This document shows, in pieces, positions 1-8,456 of a stretch of DNA of 64,000 nucleotides (positions are counted from its first letter, which is position 1; every line of letters starts with the position of its first letter). This DNA is from an uncultured Bacilli bacterium. GTDB lineage: Bacteria; Bacillota_I; Bacilli_A; RF39; UBA660. A program made the position numbers and the translations under genes. Under the pieces are notes generated by a model. The model was given only the letters and a program-made list of their open reading frames with translations. It was not told the origin of the DNA and made no database searches. The stretch is taken from the NCBI GenBank assembly GCA_934122215.1, contig CAKOWF010000001.1, positions 9,361 through 73,360 on the forward strand. Direction: 5' to 3'.

Positions 1-161
1 TCATCGTCAGTCATTCCATTTAAAGTAATAGCCATAAGTAATGAACTCATTTGATAATCAGCTATATTACCATCAACATAATTTTTAATTACGAAATTAA
101 TTTCCTCTTCTGTTAAATTTTCCTTGTTTTTTTTCTTTATTATTATATCTATAATATTCAT
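1..161 (-). CDS. pdp: Pyrimidine-nucleoside (thymidine) phosphorylase, N-terminal fragment
   Basis: Only the first 53 codons are inside the window; the gene runs off the left edge. The visible start reads MNIIDIIIKKK, then LTEEEINFVIKNYVDG, then IADYQMSSLLMAI and LNGMTDD. This is the alpha-helical N-terminal domain signature of the glycosyltransferase-3 family nucleoside phosphorylases (Pdp/DeoA). Those cytoplasmic enzymes split uridine, thymidine or deoxyuridine with phosphate, giving the base and (deoxy)ribose-1-phosphate for salvage. The ATG is preceded by an AGAGG Shine-Dalgarno. It is divergent from the FemX-type gene. Which pyrimidines it accepts cannot be told from this part. AnmK/TrpD-like relatives are less likely because of the DYQMSSLLMAI match. 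Confidence 0.85.
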   Translation of the reverse strand, partial: MNIIDIIIKKKNKENLTEEEINFVIKNYVDGNIADYQMSSLLMAITLNGMTDD

Positions 162-179
162 ATTATCTACCTCTATTTT

Positions 180-188
180 ATTGTAACA
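180..188 (-). promoter_or_regulatory. Extended -10 promoter of the nucleoside phosphorylase gene
   Basis: Read on the minus strand this is TG-T-TACAAT, an extended -10 element about 20 bases upstream of the ATG at 161. No good -35 hexamer is seen at 17 bp (TTATTA). It lies back to back with the promoter of the plus-strand gene. Confidence 0.55.
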
Positions 189-214
189 TATTTTATTAAA
201 TTTAATAAGTATTT

Positions 215-243
215 TTGATTATTTATTAAGTTTATGTTATACT
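215..243 (+). promoter_or_regulatory. SigA-type promoter of the FemX-like gene
   Basis: TTGATT, 17-bp spacer, TATACT with an upstream TG (extended -10). Six bases after the -10 comes GGTGA, the Shine-Dalgarno of the ATG at 260, so the expected transcript starts at or next to the ribosome binding site. Confidence 0.7.
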
Positions 244-259
244 CTTATTGGTGAATTTT

Positions 260-1489
260 ATGCAGATAAAACAATTAACTAATGAAGAGTTTAATATCTT
301 TAAAAATAGCTTTAAGGATTCTTCAATTTATCAAACTGTTGAATATGGATTTGTTATGAATCATCAAGGATTTGACTCTGTCATATTAGGATTAGTTGAT
401 AATGAGGAACATATTATTGGAGCAAGTTTAATATTAATTAAAAAAAGTAAAAATACAAAATATGCTTATGCCCCAAGAGGTTTTTTAATAGATTATACTA
501 ACTATAATTTATTAGAAATATTTACTAATTTATTAAAAAAATATTTATCTAAATTAGGTATTGTTGCATTAAGAATTAATCCATTAATAGTAAAATCAAT
601 ATATGATAAAAAACACAATATATTATCTAATAATGATTATTATAATACTATTTATAATAACCTTATAAATTTAGGTTATAAACATTTAGGCTATAATTCT
701 TATTTTGAAGGTTTAAAGCCAAGATTTGAAGCTATTATAGATATTGATAAGCCATACTATTTATTATTTAATGATTTAAATAAGGAATTTAGGACAAAAA
801 TAAGAAGTGCTTCTAAAAATGGAATTAAAATATATAATGGCGATAATTTAGAATATTTATATTTGCAAACAAAAAAGAAATATCCAAGAGATTTAGATTA
901 TTTTAAAGATTGTTACAAGTATTTTTCTAAAAATAATAACATTGATTTTTATTATACTAAATTGGATACTAAAGAATATCTTAAAATTAAAAATAAACAA
1001 TTAATTGAGCAAGAAAAAATTGTTAACTATTATAATGAAATTGTTACTAAAAATTTGAAAAATATTAATTTAAAAATAACTGCAGATAAACGATATAATG
1101 AGTTAAAACTTCAATTAATTGAAGCAACTAATTTACTTAAAAATAATCCTGATGGCATTATTACATCATCCGCACTCGTTGTTAAAAATAAAGATGAAGT
1201 ATATTTACTTATGGATGGTTATGATAATAAGTTTAAATCACTAAATTCTAAACATTTATTATTATGGAAATTAATTGAAAATTATTCCATCCAAAATTAT
1301 AAAAAATTTAATTTAGGTGGTATAACTAATCCATTTGAAAAAAATAATAAATATGAAGGATTAAATACTTTTAAATTAGGTTTTAATTCAAAAGTTTATG
1401 AATATATTGGCGATTTGGAGCTAATATGTAATAATACGAAATATTTTTTAATTAAAAATTCATTTTTAAAAAAAGCATTAAAAAAGTAA
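260..1489 (+). CDS. FemX/FemAB-type tRNA-dependent peptidyltransferase
   Basis: A 409-residue cytoplasmic enzyme of the FemABX (peptidyltransferase) family. In Firmicutes these use aminoacyl-tRNA to add the interpeptide bridge amino acid to the lysine of lipid II. The order fits the family: first GNAT-like half (IYQTVEYGFVM, AYAPRGFLIDY, LRINP), a second half with the substrate cleft, and a charged helical arm around residues 230-290 (KEYLKIKNKQLIEQEK...), as in FemA/FemX. The end has NLGGITNPF and GLNTFKLGFN, the conserved family C-terminus. The ATG at 260 is chosen because GGTGA precedes it by five bases; an upstream TTG at 248 lies inside the promoter/Shine-Dalgarno stretch. Which residue is transferred, and at which bridge position, cannot be read from the sequence. 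The gene is single and converges on fpg. Confidence 0.85.
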   Translation: MQIKQLTNEEFNIFKNSFKDSSIYQTVEYGFVMNHQGFDSVILGLVDNEEHIIGASLILIKKSKNTKYAYAPRGFLIDYTNYNLLEIFTNLLKKYLSKLGIVALRINPLIVKSIYDKKHNILSNNDYYNTIYNNLINLGYKHLGYNSYFEGLKPRFEAIIDIDKPYYLLFNDLNKEFRTKIRSASKNGIKIYNGDNLEYLYLQTKKKYPRDLDYFKDCYKYFSKNNNIDFYYTKLDTKEYLKIKNKQLIEQEKIVNYYNEIVTKNLKNINLKITADKRYNELKLQLIEATNLLKNNPDGIITSSALVVKNKDEVYLLMDGYDNKFKSLNSKHLLLWKLIENYSIQNYKKFNLGGITNPFEKNNKYEGLNTFKLGFNSKVYEYIGDLELICNNTKYFLIKNSFLKKALKK

Positions 1490-1507
1490 GTCATATGGCT
1501 TACTTTT
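1482..1507. terminator. Shared bidirectional terminator between FemX-like gene and fpg
   Basis: AAAAGTAAG pairs with CTTACTTTT around a short loop that itself contains CATATG; A- and T-runs flank both arms. The hairpin contains the ends of both convergent genes (stop codons at 1487-1489 and 1500-1502). Confidence 0.8.
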
Positions 1508-2321
1508 GACATTTTGGACAATAATATGTTCCCCTACCATTTACTTTTATCTTAACAATTTTTGAACCACATATAGAGCATCTCTCTCCATCTTTATTAT
1601 GAACTAAAAGATTGTCTTGAAATCTACCATGAACTCCTTCACTAGATTCATATGTTCTTATAGTTGTACCACCATCTATAATTGCCTTATTCAATATTTC
1701 TTGCGTATTATTTATAATATTTTTTAATTCTATATCACTTAATTCACAACATTTTTTTAAAGGATTTATATTACTTAAAAATAAAATTTCATCAGCATAT
1801 ATATTTCCTATTCCAGTTATTATACTTTGATCTAATAGAATTGTCTTAATAGGCAATTTTTTATTACTATATTTTTGTTTTAAATAATTTGTATTTAAGT
1901 TTTCATCCCAAGGTTCTAATCCTAATTCATTTAATGGTTTATTGTTAAATGCATCATCTTTTTTATATAAATACATTTTACCAAATTTTCTAGTATCTTT
2001 ATATCTTAAACATGTATTATCGTAAAATATGAAATTTACATGTTCATGTTTTTCTATTTTATCATCAGTATTTTTTAAATTATATTTGCCTTCCATACGT
2101 AGATGGCTTAATAAATAATAGTCATTCAATTCAAAGATTAACCATTTTCCTTTTCTTTTTATATCAATTATTGTTTGATTAATAATTTGTTTTTTAAAAT
2201 CTTCTACTGATGGCTCTACTATTATATTAGGATAAAATACTTCTATTTCTTTTATTTTTTTATTTATTACTTTTTTTATTAATGTTCTTCTTACTGTTTC
2301 TACTTCAGGTAACTCTGGCAT
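1500..2321 (-). CDS. mutM: Formamidopyrimidine-DNA glycosylase
   Basis: A full-length 273-residue Fpg. The mature N-terminus PELPEVETVRR supplies the catalytic Pro2 and Glu3. The H2TH region (LLDQSIITGIGNIYADEILF) lies near residues 160-180. A four-cysteine zinc finger closes the protein (CSICG...YYCPKCQ), with the GRGTYYCP arginine. It excises oxidised purines such as 8-oxoguanine and nicks the abasic site in base excision repair. The ATG follows AGGAGG, and that Shine-Dalgarno overlaps the stop of the upstream tcdA, so the two are cotranscribed and probably translationally coupled. No polA/coaE partner, as seen in Bacillus, is adjacent. Confidence 0.96.
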   Translation of the reverse strand: MPELPEVETVRRTLIKKVINKKIKEIEVFYPNIIVEPSVEDFKKQIINQTIIDIKRKGKWLIFELNDYYLLSHLRMEGKYNLKNTDDKIEKHEHVNFIFYDNTCLRYKDTRKFGKMYLYKKDDAFNNKPLNELGLEPWDENLNTNYLKQKYSNKKLPIKTILLDQSIITGIGNIYADEILFLSNINPLKKCCELSDIELKNIINNTQEILNKAIIDGGTTIRTYESSEGVHGRFQDNLLVHNKDGERCSICGSKIVKIKVNGRGTYYCPKCQK

Positions 2322-2322
2322 A

Positions 2323-3003
2323 TTAACCTCCTATAATTAAATGAATTATATAACTAGCACAATTTATTCCAGCTACTGCTGGTACAAAAGAATTTGAAGA
2401 AATATGTTTTTTGGTATTGGTAATAGGTTGTTCTGTGCTTGATACTACCATTATTTTTTCTTTTATTTTTTCTTCATTTACCATTTTTCTTATTTTTTTA
2501 GCAATTGGATCATATGAAGTATTTCTAATATCTTGTACTTTTACTTTTGAAATATCTAATTTTCTTCCCATTCCCATACAACTAATCATTGGTATATTCT
2601 TTTTAATACATTCTTTTATTATTAATTTTTTTGTAGGTATGGTATCACATGCATCAATTAAATAGTCAATTTTTTGTTCAAATAAAATATTTATATTATC
2701 TTCATTTATAAATTTATCTATTTTTTTTATTTTTGCTTTAGGATTTATATCCAAAATTCTTTTTTCAAATGCATCTACCTTTTTCATTCCTATTGTTGAA
2801 TGTAGGGAAATCAATTGTCTATTTAAATTACTTGATTCTATTATATCAGCATCAACAATTATTAAATTTTCTATTCCACTTCTAACAATACTTTCTAAAG
2901 CATATCCACCTACTCCACCTAATCCTATTATCAAAATTGTACTAGTTCTCAATTTTTCTATATTTTCTTTTCCTATTTGTGATTCTAATCTTTCTAAATT
3001 CAT
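2323..3003 (-). CDS. tcdA: tRNA threonylcarbamoyladenosine dehydratase (ThiF/E1-like)
   Basis: A 226-residue E1-like adenylating enzyme. It has the nucleotide loop GLGGVGGYALE near residue 27, the DAD motif that binds ATP ribose, and NLNRQL, all hallmarks of the ThiF/MoeB/TcdA fold. The short single-domain form and the HSTIGMKKV stretch match TcdA (YgdL), which dehydrates t6A37 in tRNA to the cyclic hydantoin form (ct6A). The window also carries mtaB, which acts on the same t6A37 position. A general ThiF-like role is the alternative. Start ATG follows AAGGAG. First gene of the tcdA-mutM pair. Confidence 0.85.
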   Translation of the reverse strand: MNLERLESQIGKENIEKLRTSTILIIGLGGVGGYALESIVRSGIENLIIVDADIIESSNLNRQLISLHSTIGMKKVDAFEKRILDINPKAKIKKIDKFINEDNINILFEQKIDYLIDACDTIPTKKLIIKECIKKNIPMISCMGMGRKLDISKVKVQDIRNTSYDPIAKKIRKMVNEEKIKEKIMVVSSTEQPITNTKKHISSNSFVPAVAGINCASYIIHLIIGG

Positions 3004-3017
3004 AATAACTCCTTAAA

Positions 3018-3045
3018 GAAAAAAATAATACTATGTATTATTTTT
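3018..3045 (-). terminator. Terminator after the 139-residue gene
   Basis: An 11-bp perfect stem (AAAAATAATAC with GTATTATTTTT, loop TAT) that includes the stop codon, followed on the minus strand by a T-run. It separates this gene from tcdA. Confidence 0.75.
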
Positions 3046-3457
3046 GTAACATATTTAATAAATTAATTTTAAAAATATCTTTTTCTGAATGTTGTTTTGA
3101 AACCATTACTCCCTTATATGTTTCTAATTCTGATTGATGACCTTCAGTTAATATTTCAACTGGTTCTATAGAGTCAAGCATTATCATTTTTTCATTTTCA
3201 TAAACTATATATCTAAGTCTTATATCACCATGTACTTTAGCAAACATAATATCAGTTGGCAATTTTAATTCATAAGTTACTGTATTAGCTTCACTATTAC
3301 TAGAAATTTGTTCACCTAAAAATGTTCCTTCTTTCATCTTTGGATAAAATTCAAAGCAAAGTTTTTTATATGCTAGCATATTGTATTTTTTTAGTGATCT
3401 TTCTAATTTATGAAATTCATTTTCATTAACATACTCAAACAAATATATATCTTTCAT
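3038..3457 (-). CDS. Uncharacterised 139-residue cytoplasmic protein
   Basis: I do not recognise a family. The protein has no signal peptide or membrane segment. It looks like one alpha/beta domain: a helix at 12-30 (EFHKLERSLKKYNML), then alternating strands (TVTYELKLPTDIMFAKV, DIRLRYIVYENEKMIML). The gene has its own strong promoter (3493-3521), an AAAGGAG Shine-Dalgarno and its own terminator, so it is expressed alone. Upstream are the large membrane proteins at 3553-7191, separated by another terminator, so a shared role cannot be assumed. Confidence 0.75.
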   Translation of the reverse strand: MKDIYLFEYVNENEFHKLERSLKKYNMLAYKKLCFEFYPKMKEGTFLGEQISSNSEANTVTYELKLPTDIMFAKVHGDIRLRYIVYENEKMIMLDSIEPVEILTEGHQSELETYKGVMVSKQHSEKDIFKINLLNMLQK

Positions 3458-3492
3458 GTAATGCTCCTTTCTATGGTCATTAAACTAAATTA

Positions 3493-3521
3493 ATTATATC
3501 TCATTTATATAATAAAGTCAA
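3493..3521 (-). promoter_or_regulatory. Strong SigA-type promoter of the 139-residue gene
   Basis: TTGACT, 17-bp spacer, TATAAT on the minus strand, about 35 bases upstream of the ATG. It is the closest match to the SigA consensus among the minus-strand promoters seen here. Confidence 0.8.
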
Positions 3522-3530
3522 ACAGTCATA

Positions 3531-3559
3531 AAAATAATGTAGAAATTCTACATTATTTT
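3531..3559 (-). terminator. Terminator after the 689-residue membrane protein gene
   Basis: A 14-bp perfect stem (arms 3531-3544 and 3546-3559) containing the stop codon of the upstream gene, with T-rich tail on the minus strand. Confidence 0.75.
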
Positions 3560-5622
3560 GACATATGATTAGTTTCAATTTCATCATATATAGTTATAGC
3601 TTCTTGATAACTATTCATTGCTTCTTGTAATAAAGATTTTAATTCTTTATATGATTCTACTTTTTCATCTCTTGTTAATACTTTAACTTCAATTTCACGA
3701 TTTGAATATTGTGGTTCAATAGAGTTAGTTACTGTTTCTTCACTAATTGCTTCACCACTTCCTACTGGCACAAATATTGTAGTTTCTTCTGATGGAGCAT
3801 TTTTACCATCATCTTTGAAATCTTCTTTTTCTTCTTTTTCTTCTTTATCAACAACTGTTGGTGTTGTTGGTTGAAATTTTGTACCATCATTGTTATTTTT
3901 ATTTGCTTCTTCGATAGCTTTTTTAGCTTCATTCCATCCTGTAGTATATGAAGATTTATATAATTCTGGAACACTATTTACATTGTTTATACCATTAGCA
4001 GCATCTATTGCACCTTGTTTAGCCCATTTTGCGGCTTCTTCTTTATCAACAACATTTCCAGTATTATCTTTGAATTCTGTTTTTTCAGTATTCTTTCTAA
4101 CATTTTCTTCATATTTTTCTTTAGCATTTGGATCAGTTGGATTTACACCATTTTGAATCATATCTTCTTTAGATATTGTTCCACCTTCACCATTTGATAT
4201 ACCGCTATCGTCTTTACTAACTTGTGGTTTTACACTTTTTATTGCTTTTTCTTGTTTTTCTGTATAACTTTCTAGTTCTACATAGTTTTCTAAATTTACA
4301 TTTTTTGAAACTTCAACTCTTAAAGTTTTATAGTTTGCTTCATCTAAATAATATAATTGACCCATAGATATTAAATTTTCGATATTTTCTTTTCTTTCAT
4401 TTAAACTATCTAATACTCTTATATTATTAATACTTTCTAATGATTTTTTTGTTTCATCTTCTATATTTAGTGTTGATGCTTCACCTTTACTCATTCCACA
4501 ATTACTTACAACTGTCATTAATTTTGCTTCTAATTCATCATCTGGGTAATAACCTAATTTATAATTAGAACTTTTTGTTAATTCGCACCAAGCCCCAAAT
4601 TCAGCATTTATAAAAGTTGCTAAAGCAGAATTACTATATTTTAATTCGTTTGTTGAATCATTTATTAAACTATAAACAAAATCATAGAATTCTTTAGAAA
4701 TTTCTTTTCTTTCATCTTTTTTAGTTGCTGCATTTAATCTTGCTAAAATATCAGCGCCATCATTTAATAATTTAACATCATTTTCATTCATATAAAGATT
4801 TGAAAAATCAACTTTATTATCTAGTGTTGCCACTAACATTTGATCTTTTAGTAAATTGTTCATTTCTTTAAAATTATATATTAAATCATCATTGTCTAAT
4901 ACAGCCCCAGGTTGTTCTTTCATAAAGTTAGCATATTCTAAAGTAGTTATATTATCAATATTTGCTACTAAATAGTATTGTAACCATTCACCTGAGATTA
5001 AATCTTTTTGAGATTCTTCACTTAAGTTTTTATCTACTAATTTAACTCCATTTTTTAATAAATTATTTATTGTTTCAGTAGTATTTTCTTTAGCATTAGT
5101 TGAGAATTGCATTAAAATTTGTTCTGCAGCTATTTTATTTTCATCTATTTCTTCAACTGTATTATTTTCTTCTACTGTTTCAATTGTTTGTTGTGGTTCA
5201 GTTTCGATAACTTCTTCTGTTATATCTTTTTTACCACAAGATATTGAAGTAGTTGCTAAAACAACAGCTAATGTAGAAATAATTCCTACTGCTTTTCCTT
5301 TTTCATATTTTTTATTTAATTTAGCATTTTTTGGTATTTCATTATATAAATTAACATCTACATCTTCTCCAAATTTTTCTACTGCTAATTTAGATAATTT
5401 TTCTTCTTCTTTTAAATTTTTATTTTCTAAATTTTCATAAATTTTAGCAATTCTTTCATCTATTTCTGATTTATAAGAATCCTCATTACCTATTATCATT
5501 GCATATAATTTATTTCTTAAATCTTCTATATCTTTCTCATCAACCTTTAGAAAGCTCATATTTGAGCTTTCATATGGTCTAAGAGTTTTATCAATAGCTT
5601 TTTGTATATAAGTTTTAGCCAT
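3553..5622 (-). CDS. Large single-pass membrane protein of unknown function
   Basis: 689 residues, no family recognised. A charged cytoplasmic-looking N-terminal part (about 1-108, with helices such as EEEKLSKLAVEKFGED) is followed by one hydrophobic segment near 110-127 (VGIISTLAVVLATTS) ending in SCGKK. This resembles an internal lipobox, but its position makes a lipoprotein unlikely. The rest is a long helical extracellular region, then a Glu/Lys/Asn-rich linker (about 560-620) and a final coiled-coil-like stretch (KELKSLLQEAMNSYQEAITIYDEIE). The ATG has AAAGGGTG upstream. It lies 28 bases after the repeat-bearing surface protein gene and ends at its own terminator, so the two form an operon and may work together at the cell surface. 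Confidence 0.75.
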   Translation of the reverse strand: MAKTYIQKAIDKTLRPYESSNMSFLKVDEKDIEDLRNKLYAMIIGNEDSYKSEIDERIAKIYENLENKNLKEEEKLSKLAVEKFGEDVDVNLYNEIPKNAKLNKKYEKGKAVGIISTLAVVLATTSISCGKKDITEEVIETEPQQTIETVEENNTVEEIDENKIAAEQILMQFSTNAKENTTETINNLLKNGVKLVDKNLSEESQKDLISGEWLQYYLVANIDNITTLEYANFMKEQPGAVLDNDDLIYNFKEMNNLLKDQMLVATLDNKVDFSNLYMNENDVKLLNDGADILARLNAATKKDERKEISKEFYDFVYSLINDSTNELKYSNSALATFINAEFGAWCELTKSSNYKLGYYPDDELEAKLMTVVSNCGMSKGEASTLNIEDETKKSLESINNIRVLDSLNERKENIENLISMGQLYYLDEANYKTLRVEVSKNVNLENYVELESYTEKQEKAIKSVKPQVSKDDSGISNGEGGTISKEDMIQNGVNPTDPNAKEKYEENVRKNTEKTEFKDNTGNVVDKEEAAKWAKQGAIDAANGINNVNSVPELYKSSYTTGWNEAKKAIEEANKNNNDGTKFQPTTPTVVDKEEKEEKEDFKDDGKNAPSEETTIFVPVGSGEAISEETVTNSIEPQYSNREIEVKVLTRDEKVESYKELKSLLQEAMNSYQEAITIYDEIETNHMSK

Positions 5623-5649
5623 AGTATTTCACCCTTTCTAAACTTTTAA

Positions 5650-7191
5650 TTATTTAGTAATTTCTTTTAATTTACCTGTATAAGAATATCCTTCTGATAA
5701 TAATTTTGTATCATTTTTAACACTCCATTTAGTATCAGTAGTTCCTTCTATCCAAGTTCTTGTCATATAACTATAATATTTTGTAGTTACAGTTTGATAT
5801 ACTGGTTCTTTTGTTTGTGTAGTTTTATATCCTGTAATAATTTGAATTGTTGTAGTAACTGGAACTGTTTCTTTAGCAGTTTGAGTACATTGATATTTTG
5901 TTACAGGAGTAGCTGTTCTTTCATATACTTTATATGCTTTTGTAGTACCTGATGAACAATTATTACCACAAACATCTGGATCAGAAGATACATACACATA
6001 TTTTGTAGTATTTGTATCTTTTGGTGTATATGTTAAATATACTGTTTTAACATATTTATATTCACCATATGAATATTCACCTGTTTTAACATATTCATAT
6101 TTTTTACAAACTGTTTTTTCTTCAGTACCAATTTGAATTTCTTTTGTACCATAAATTGGTTGAGATTTATCAGTTTTTGTTGTTACATTATAACCAATTA
6201 ATTTCTTTTCTGTTATAGTTTTAGTTTTAACTGATGTATTAGCATCTGCTTTTACTTCTTTTGTTTGCCATTCTGACCAATTACTATATTTATAATATCC
6301 TTCAGTTTTTTTGATATATTCATATAAATATTCTTTTACTATTTCTTTATTACATGAATCTTTATATTCTTTTTCACTTACTACATTACCGTCTTTATCA
6401 TAATATTGGTTATCTACTACTTCACAGTAATGTTTTGTATTTGGTGTTGGCGTTGGTGTTGAAGTACAAGATTTATTAAAATCTGCTACACTTACTACAT
6501 TACCATTTTTATCATAAAATATATTATTTACTACTTCACAGTAATGTTTTGTATTTGGTGTTGGTGTTGGTGTTGAAGTACAAGATTTATTAAAATCTGC
6601 TGCACTTACCACATTACCATTTTTATCATAAAATATATTATTTACTACTTCACAGTAATGTTTTTGTACTGGTTTAACTGGATAAATTGTTGGTTTTTTA
6701 ACATCTGCTTTATTTTTTTCACAGATAGTTGTTGAACAATAATCATAGCATCCCATATAAACTAATAAATAATTTTCTTGTTCTCCACATTTTAAGTTGA
6801 CTTTCATAACATATTCAGTTTCATGTTTTGTAACTTCTACGTATGAATCATCTAAACTACAAGTATCACCATTTTTATCAACGAATGGTAATATAATTTT
6901 TAAATCTAACATTTTTCCTAATGTTAATCTAGTTTTGTCACCTACATTTTTAGGTAATCTTTCTGTTGTGAAATAATCTTTAGCAGAGTCTTTCATCATA
7001 AGTACATTTGTATTAAAGATACTATCATATAATACTCCTGTATTGCATGTGTCACCACTACATGTTGTTGTAACATTTTTTAAATCACTTTTTAATGGAA
7101 ATAACCATATTAAAATGAATATAAATAATGCTATAAATAAGAATTGAATAATTACATTCTTAACTGAAAAATTTGTGTTATCGTTATACAT
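5650..7191 (-). CDS. Membrane-anchored, cysteine-rich repeat surface protein
   Basis: 513 residues, unknown family. One N-terminal membrane anchor (NVIIQFLFIALFIFILIWLF, roughly residues 11-30) lacks a cleavage site, so the rest is probably outside. A Cys-containing domain follows. Then come three tandem 38-residue repeats (about 180-290), each starting HYCEVV and carrying YDK-GNVVS and SC, linked by TPTPTP. A Tyr/Thr/Lys-rich C-terminal region makes up the rest. The pattern suggests an adhesin or wall-associated stalk, which is inference. The start at 7191 is chosen over an upstream GTG because GGGGGG lies 6 bases before this ATG. First gene of a two-gene operon with the 689-residue protein. 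Confidence 0.75.
   Translation of the reverse strand: MYNDNTNFSVKNVIIQFLFIALFIFILIWLFPLKSDLKNVTTTCSGDTCNTGVLYDSIFNTNVLMMKDSAKDYFTTERLPKNVGDKTRLTLGKMLDLKIILPFVDKNGDTCSLDDSYVEVTKHETEYVMKVNLKCGEQENYLLVYMGCYDYCSTTICEKNKADVKKPTIYPVKPVQKHYCEVVNNIFYDKNGNVVSAADFNKSCTSTPTPTPNTKHYCEVVNNIFYDKNGNVVSVADFNKSCTSTPTPTPNTKHYCEVVDNQYYDKDGNVVSEKEYKDSCNKEIVKEYLYEYIKKTEGYYKYSNWSEWQTKEVKADANTSVKTKTITEKKLIGYNVTTKTDKSQPIYGTKEIQIGTEEKTVCKKYEYVKTGEYSYGEYKYVKTVYLTYTPKDTNTTKYVYVSSDPDVCGNNCSSGTTKAYKVYERTATPVTKYQCTQTAKETVPVTTTIQIITGYKTTQTKEPVYQTVTTKYYSYMTRTWIEGTTDTKWSVKNDTKLLSEGYSYTGKLKEITK
6322..6663 (-). repeat. Three in-frame 114-bp repeats in the surface protein gene
   Basis: The motif around ttcacagtaatg recurs at 6421, 6535 and 6649, exactly 114 bp (38 codons) apart. 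The two TPTPTP-linked units are nearly identical; the third is more diverged. It is a coding repeat with potential for copy-number change. Confidence 0.8.
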
Positions 7192-7221
7192 AAATAACCC
7201 CCCTTTGAATTTACGCACGAT

Positions 7222-7250
7222 ATAATAACATAGTTTTTTTCGTTTGTCAA
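7222..7250 (-). promoter_or_regulatory. SigA-type promoter of the surface-protein operon
   Basis: TTGACA, 17-bp spacer, TATTAT with an upstream TG. The -35 is a full consensus match. It drives the 5650-7191 and 3553-5622 genes. Confidence 0.85.
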
Positions 7251-7329
7251 ATTTTTTTCAATTTCCAATTTTTTCTAGATGCAATATTTCTTTGTTGTTA
7301 CTAAATAATACCACAAAATAAGGATTTTG

Positions 7330-7599
7330 TCAAATTTTAAGACGAACAACTGTACATCCTCTATTGTTGTAATATATCTTATATTCTAAAACATTTTTAT
7401 TTTGTTTTAATACTCTATGTGCAGACTTCATTACTGTTCCTGTTCCTATGCCATGAATTATTACTATAATTTCATTTTTCATTTTAATATTATCATTTAT
7501 AAAATCATTTACTGCTAGTGCGGCTATATCACTAGTATATCCATGTAAGTCCAATTTAGGAAACCTATCAATAAATAATATATTATCTATCTTTTCCAT
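7330..7599 (-). CDS. Stand-alone Smr-domain protein
   Basis: 89 residues consisting almost entirely of a small MutS-related (Smr) domain. LDLHGYTSDIA at residues 17-27 and IIHGIGTG at 47-54 are the two hallmark motifs of this nuclease fold, otherwise found at the C-terminus of MutS2. Stand-alone Smr proteins are implicated in endonucleolytic cleavage of DNA or of mRNA in ribosome rescue. Which applies here is open, and no MutS core is adjacent. The ATG follows AAAGGAG. It lies 47 bp after the prepilin peptidase gene and could be the last gene of that transcript. Confidence 0.8.
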   Translation of the reverse strand: MEKIDNILFIDRFPKLDLHGYTSDIAALAVNDFINDNIKMKNEIIVIIHGIGTGTVMKSAHRVLKQNKNVLEYKIYYNNRGCTVVRLKI

Positions 7600-7646
7600 A
7601 CATTACTCCTTTTTAAATTTAAATAAAAAGAATATTAACTATTCTT

Positions 7647-8444
7647 CTATTTTACAAATAAATTAATAACAGTCGATATATCTATTTTTAACAAAACAAT
7701 TATTATAGCTGATAAAGCTAAAAATGGTCCAAAAGGAATACTATTTTCTGGTATTTCTTCATCTTCAATATATTTTTTATTTTTATATTTAAAACTAAAA
7801 TATATTGCTACAGGTAAGGCTATAAATGAGGCAATAAATATTGAAATAATACTCATTTTCCAGCCAAATACTAATCCAAAAGTAAATAGTAATTTTATAT
7901 CTCCTCCACCCATAGATTCTTTTTTAAACATAAAATCGCCCATTTTTTTCAAAATAAACATTAGTGAGAACGATATTATTCCATTTATTAATGAAGTAGC
8001 AAGTAAAGATATACCCCCCTTAACAAATAATAATATAGAAATTATAATCGAACTTGATATTAATACCTCATCTGGTATAATCATCATTTGATAGTCACTA
8101 ATAATTATTATTAATAACATTGAAATAAATGATATTGTTATAAGAAAATCTATACTTGAACCATATATGTAATATGATAAGGCAAATAAGATTCCTGTAG
8201 ATAATTCGAATATTGGATAAAATAAAGATATTTTAGATCCACAATGTTTACATTTACCTTTTTGAAATAAATAAGAAAAAAAAGGAACTAATTCACTAGC
8301 TCCTAATTTGTGATTACAAGTCGTGCAGTGAGATGAAGGATATATTAATGATTGCTTTTTTGGTACCCTATAACCAACTACATTGTAGAAAGATCCTAAG
8401 GTTATACCAAAAATAAATGATACAATTAAATAATAATATTCCAT
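7647..8444 (-). CDS. Type IV prepilin peptidase (ComC/PilD family)
   Basis: 265 residues, polytopic membrane aspartic protease that cleaves and usually N-methylates type IV prepilins. The N-terminal cytoplasmic domain has two CxxC pairs (CTTC, CKHC), the zinc site of bifunctional enzymes. Catalytic aspartates are visible in IIISDYQMMIIPDE and in the GGGDIKLL motif. Its likely substrates in this window are the prepilin-like proteins at 26022-29405 and 57520-58590, both with a KGFTLIELLAVIVIL leader. The start is the ATG at 8444, eight bases after AGAAGG; an upstream GTG would sit on the Shine-Dalgarno itself. It follows the pilC gene with a 12-bp gap, whose stop lies in the Shine-Dalgarno. Confidence 0.93.
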   Translation of the reverse strand: MEYYYLIVSFIFGITLGSFYNVVGYRVPKKQSLIYPSSHCTTCNHKLGASELVPFFSYLFQKGKCKHCGSKISLFYPIFELSTGILFALSYYIYGSSIDFLITISFISMLLIIIISDYQMMIIPDEVLISSSIIISILLFVKGGISLLATSLINGIISFSLMFILKKMGDFMFKKESMGGGDIKLLFTFGLVFGWKMSIISIFIASFIALPVAIYFSFKYKNKKYIEDEEIPENSIPFGPFLALSAIIIVLLKIDISTVINLFVK

Positions 8445-8456
8445 ACTTCTCACCTT

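Noticed and set aside
6322..6663. CRISPR-like array from regularly spaced repeats
   Set aside because: The repeats are in frame at 114 bp with no unique spacers and encode a repeated protein segment; no cas gene is present.
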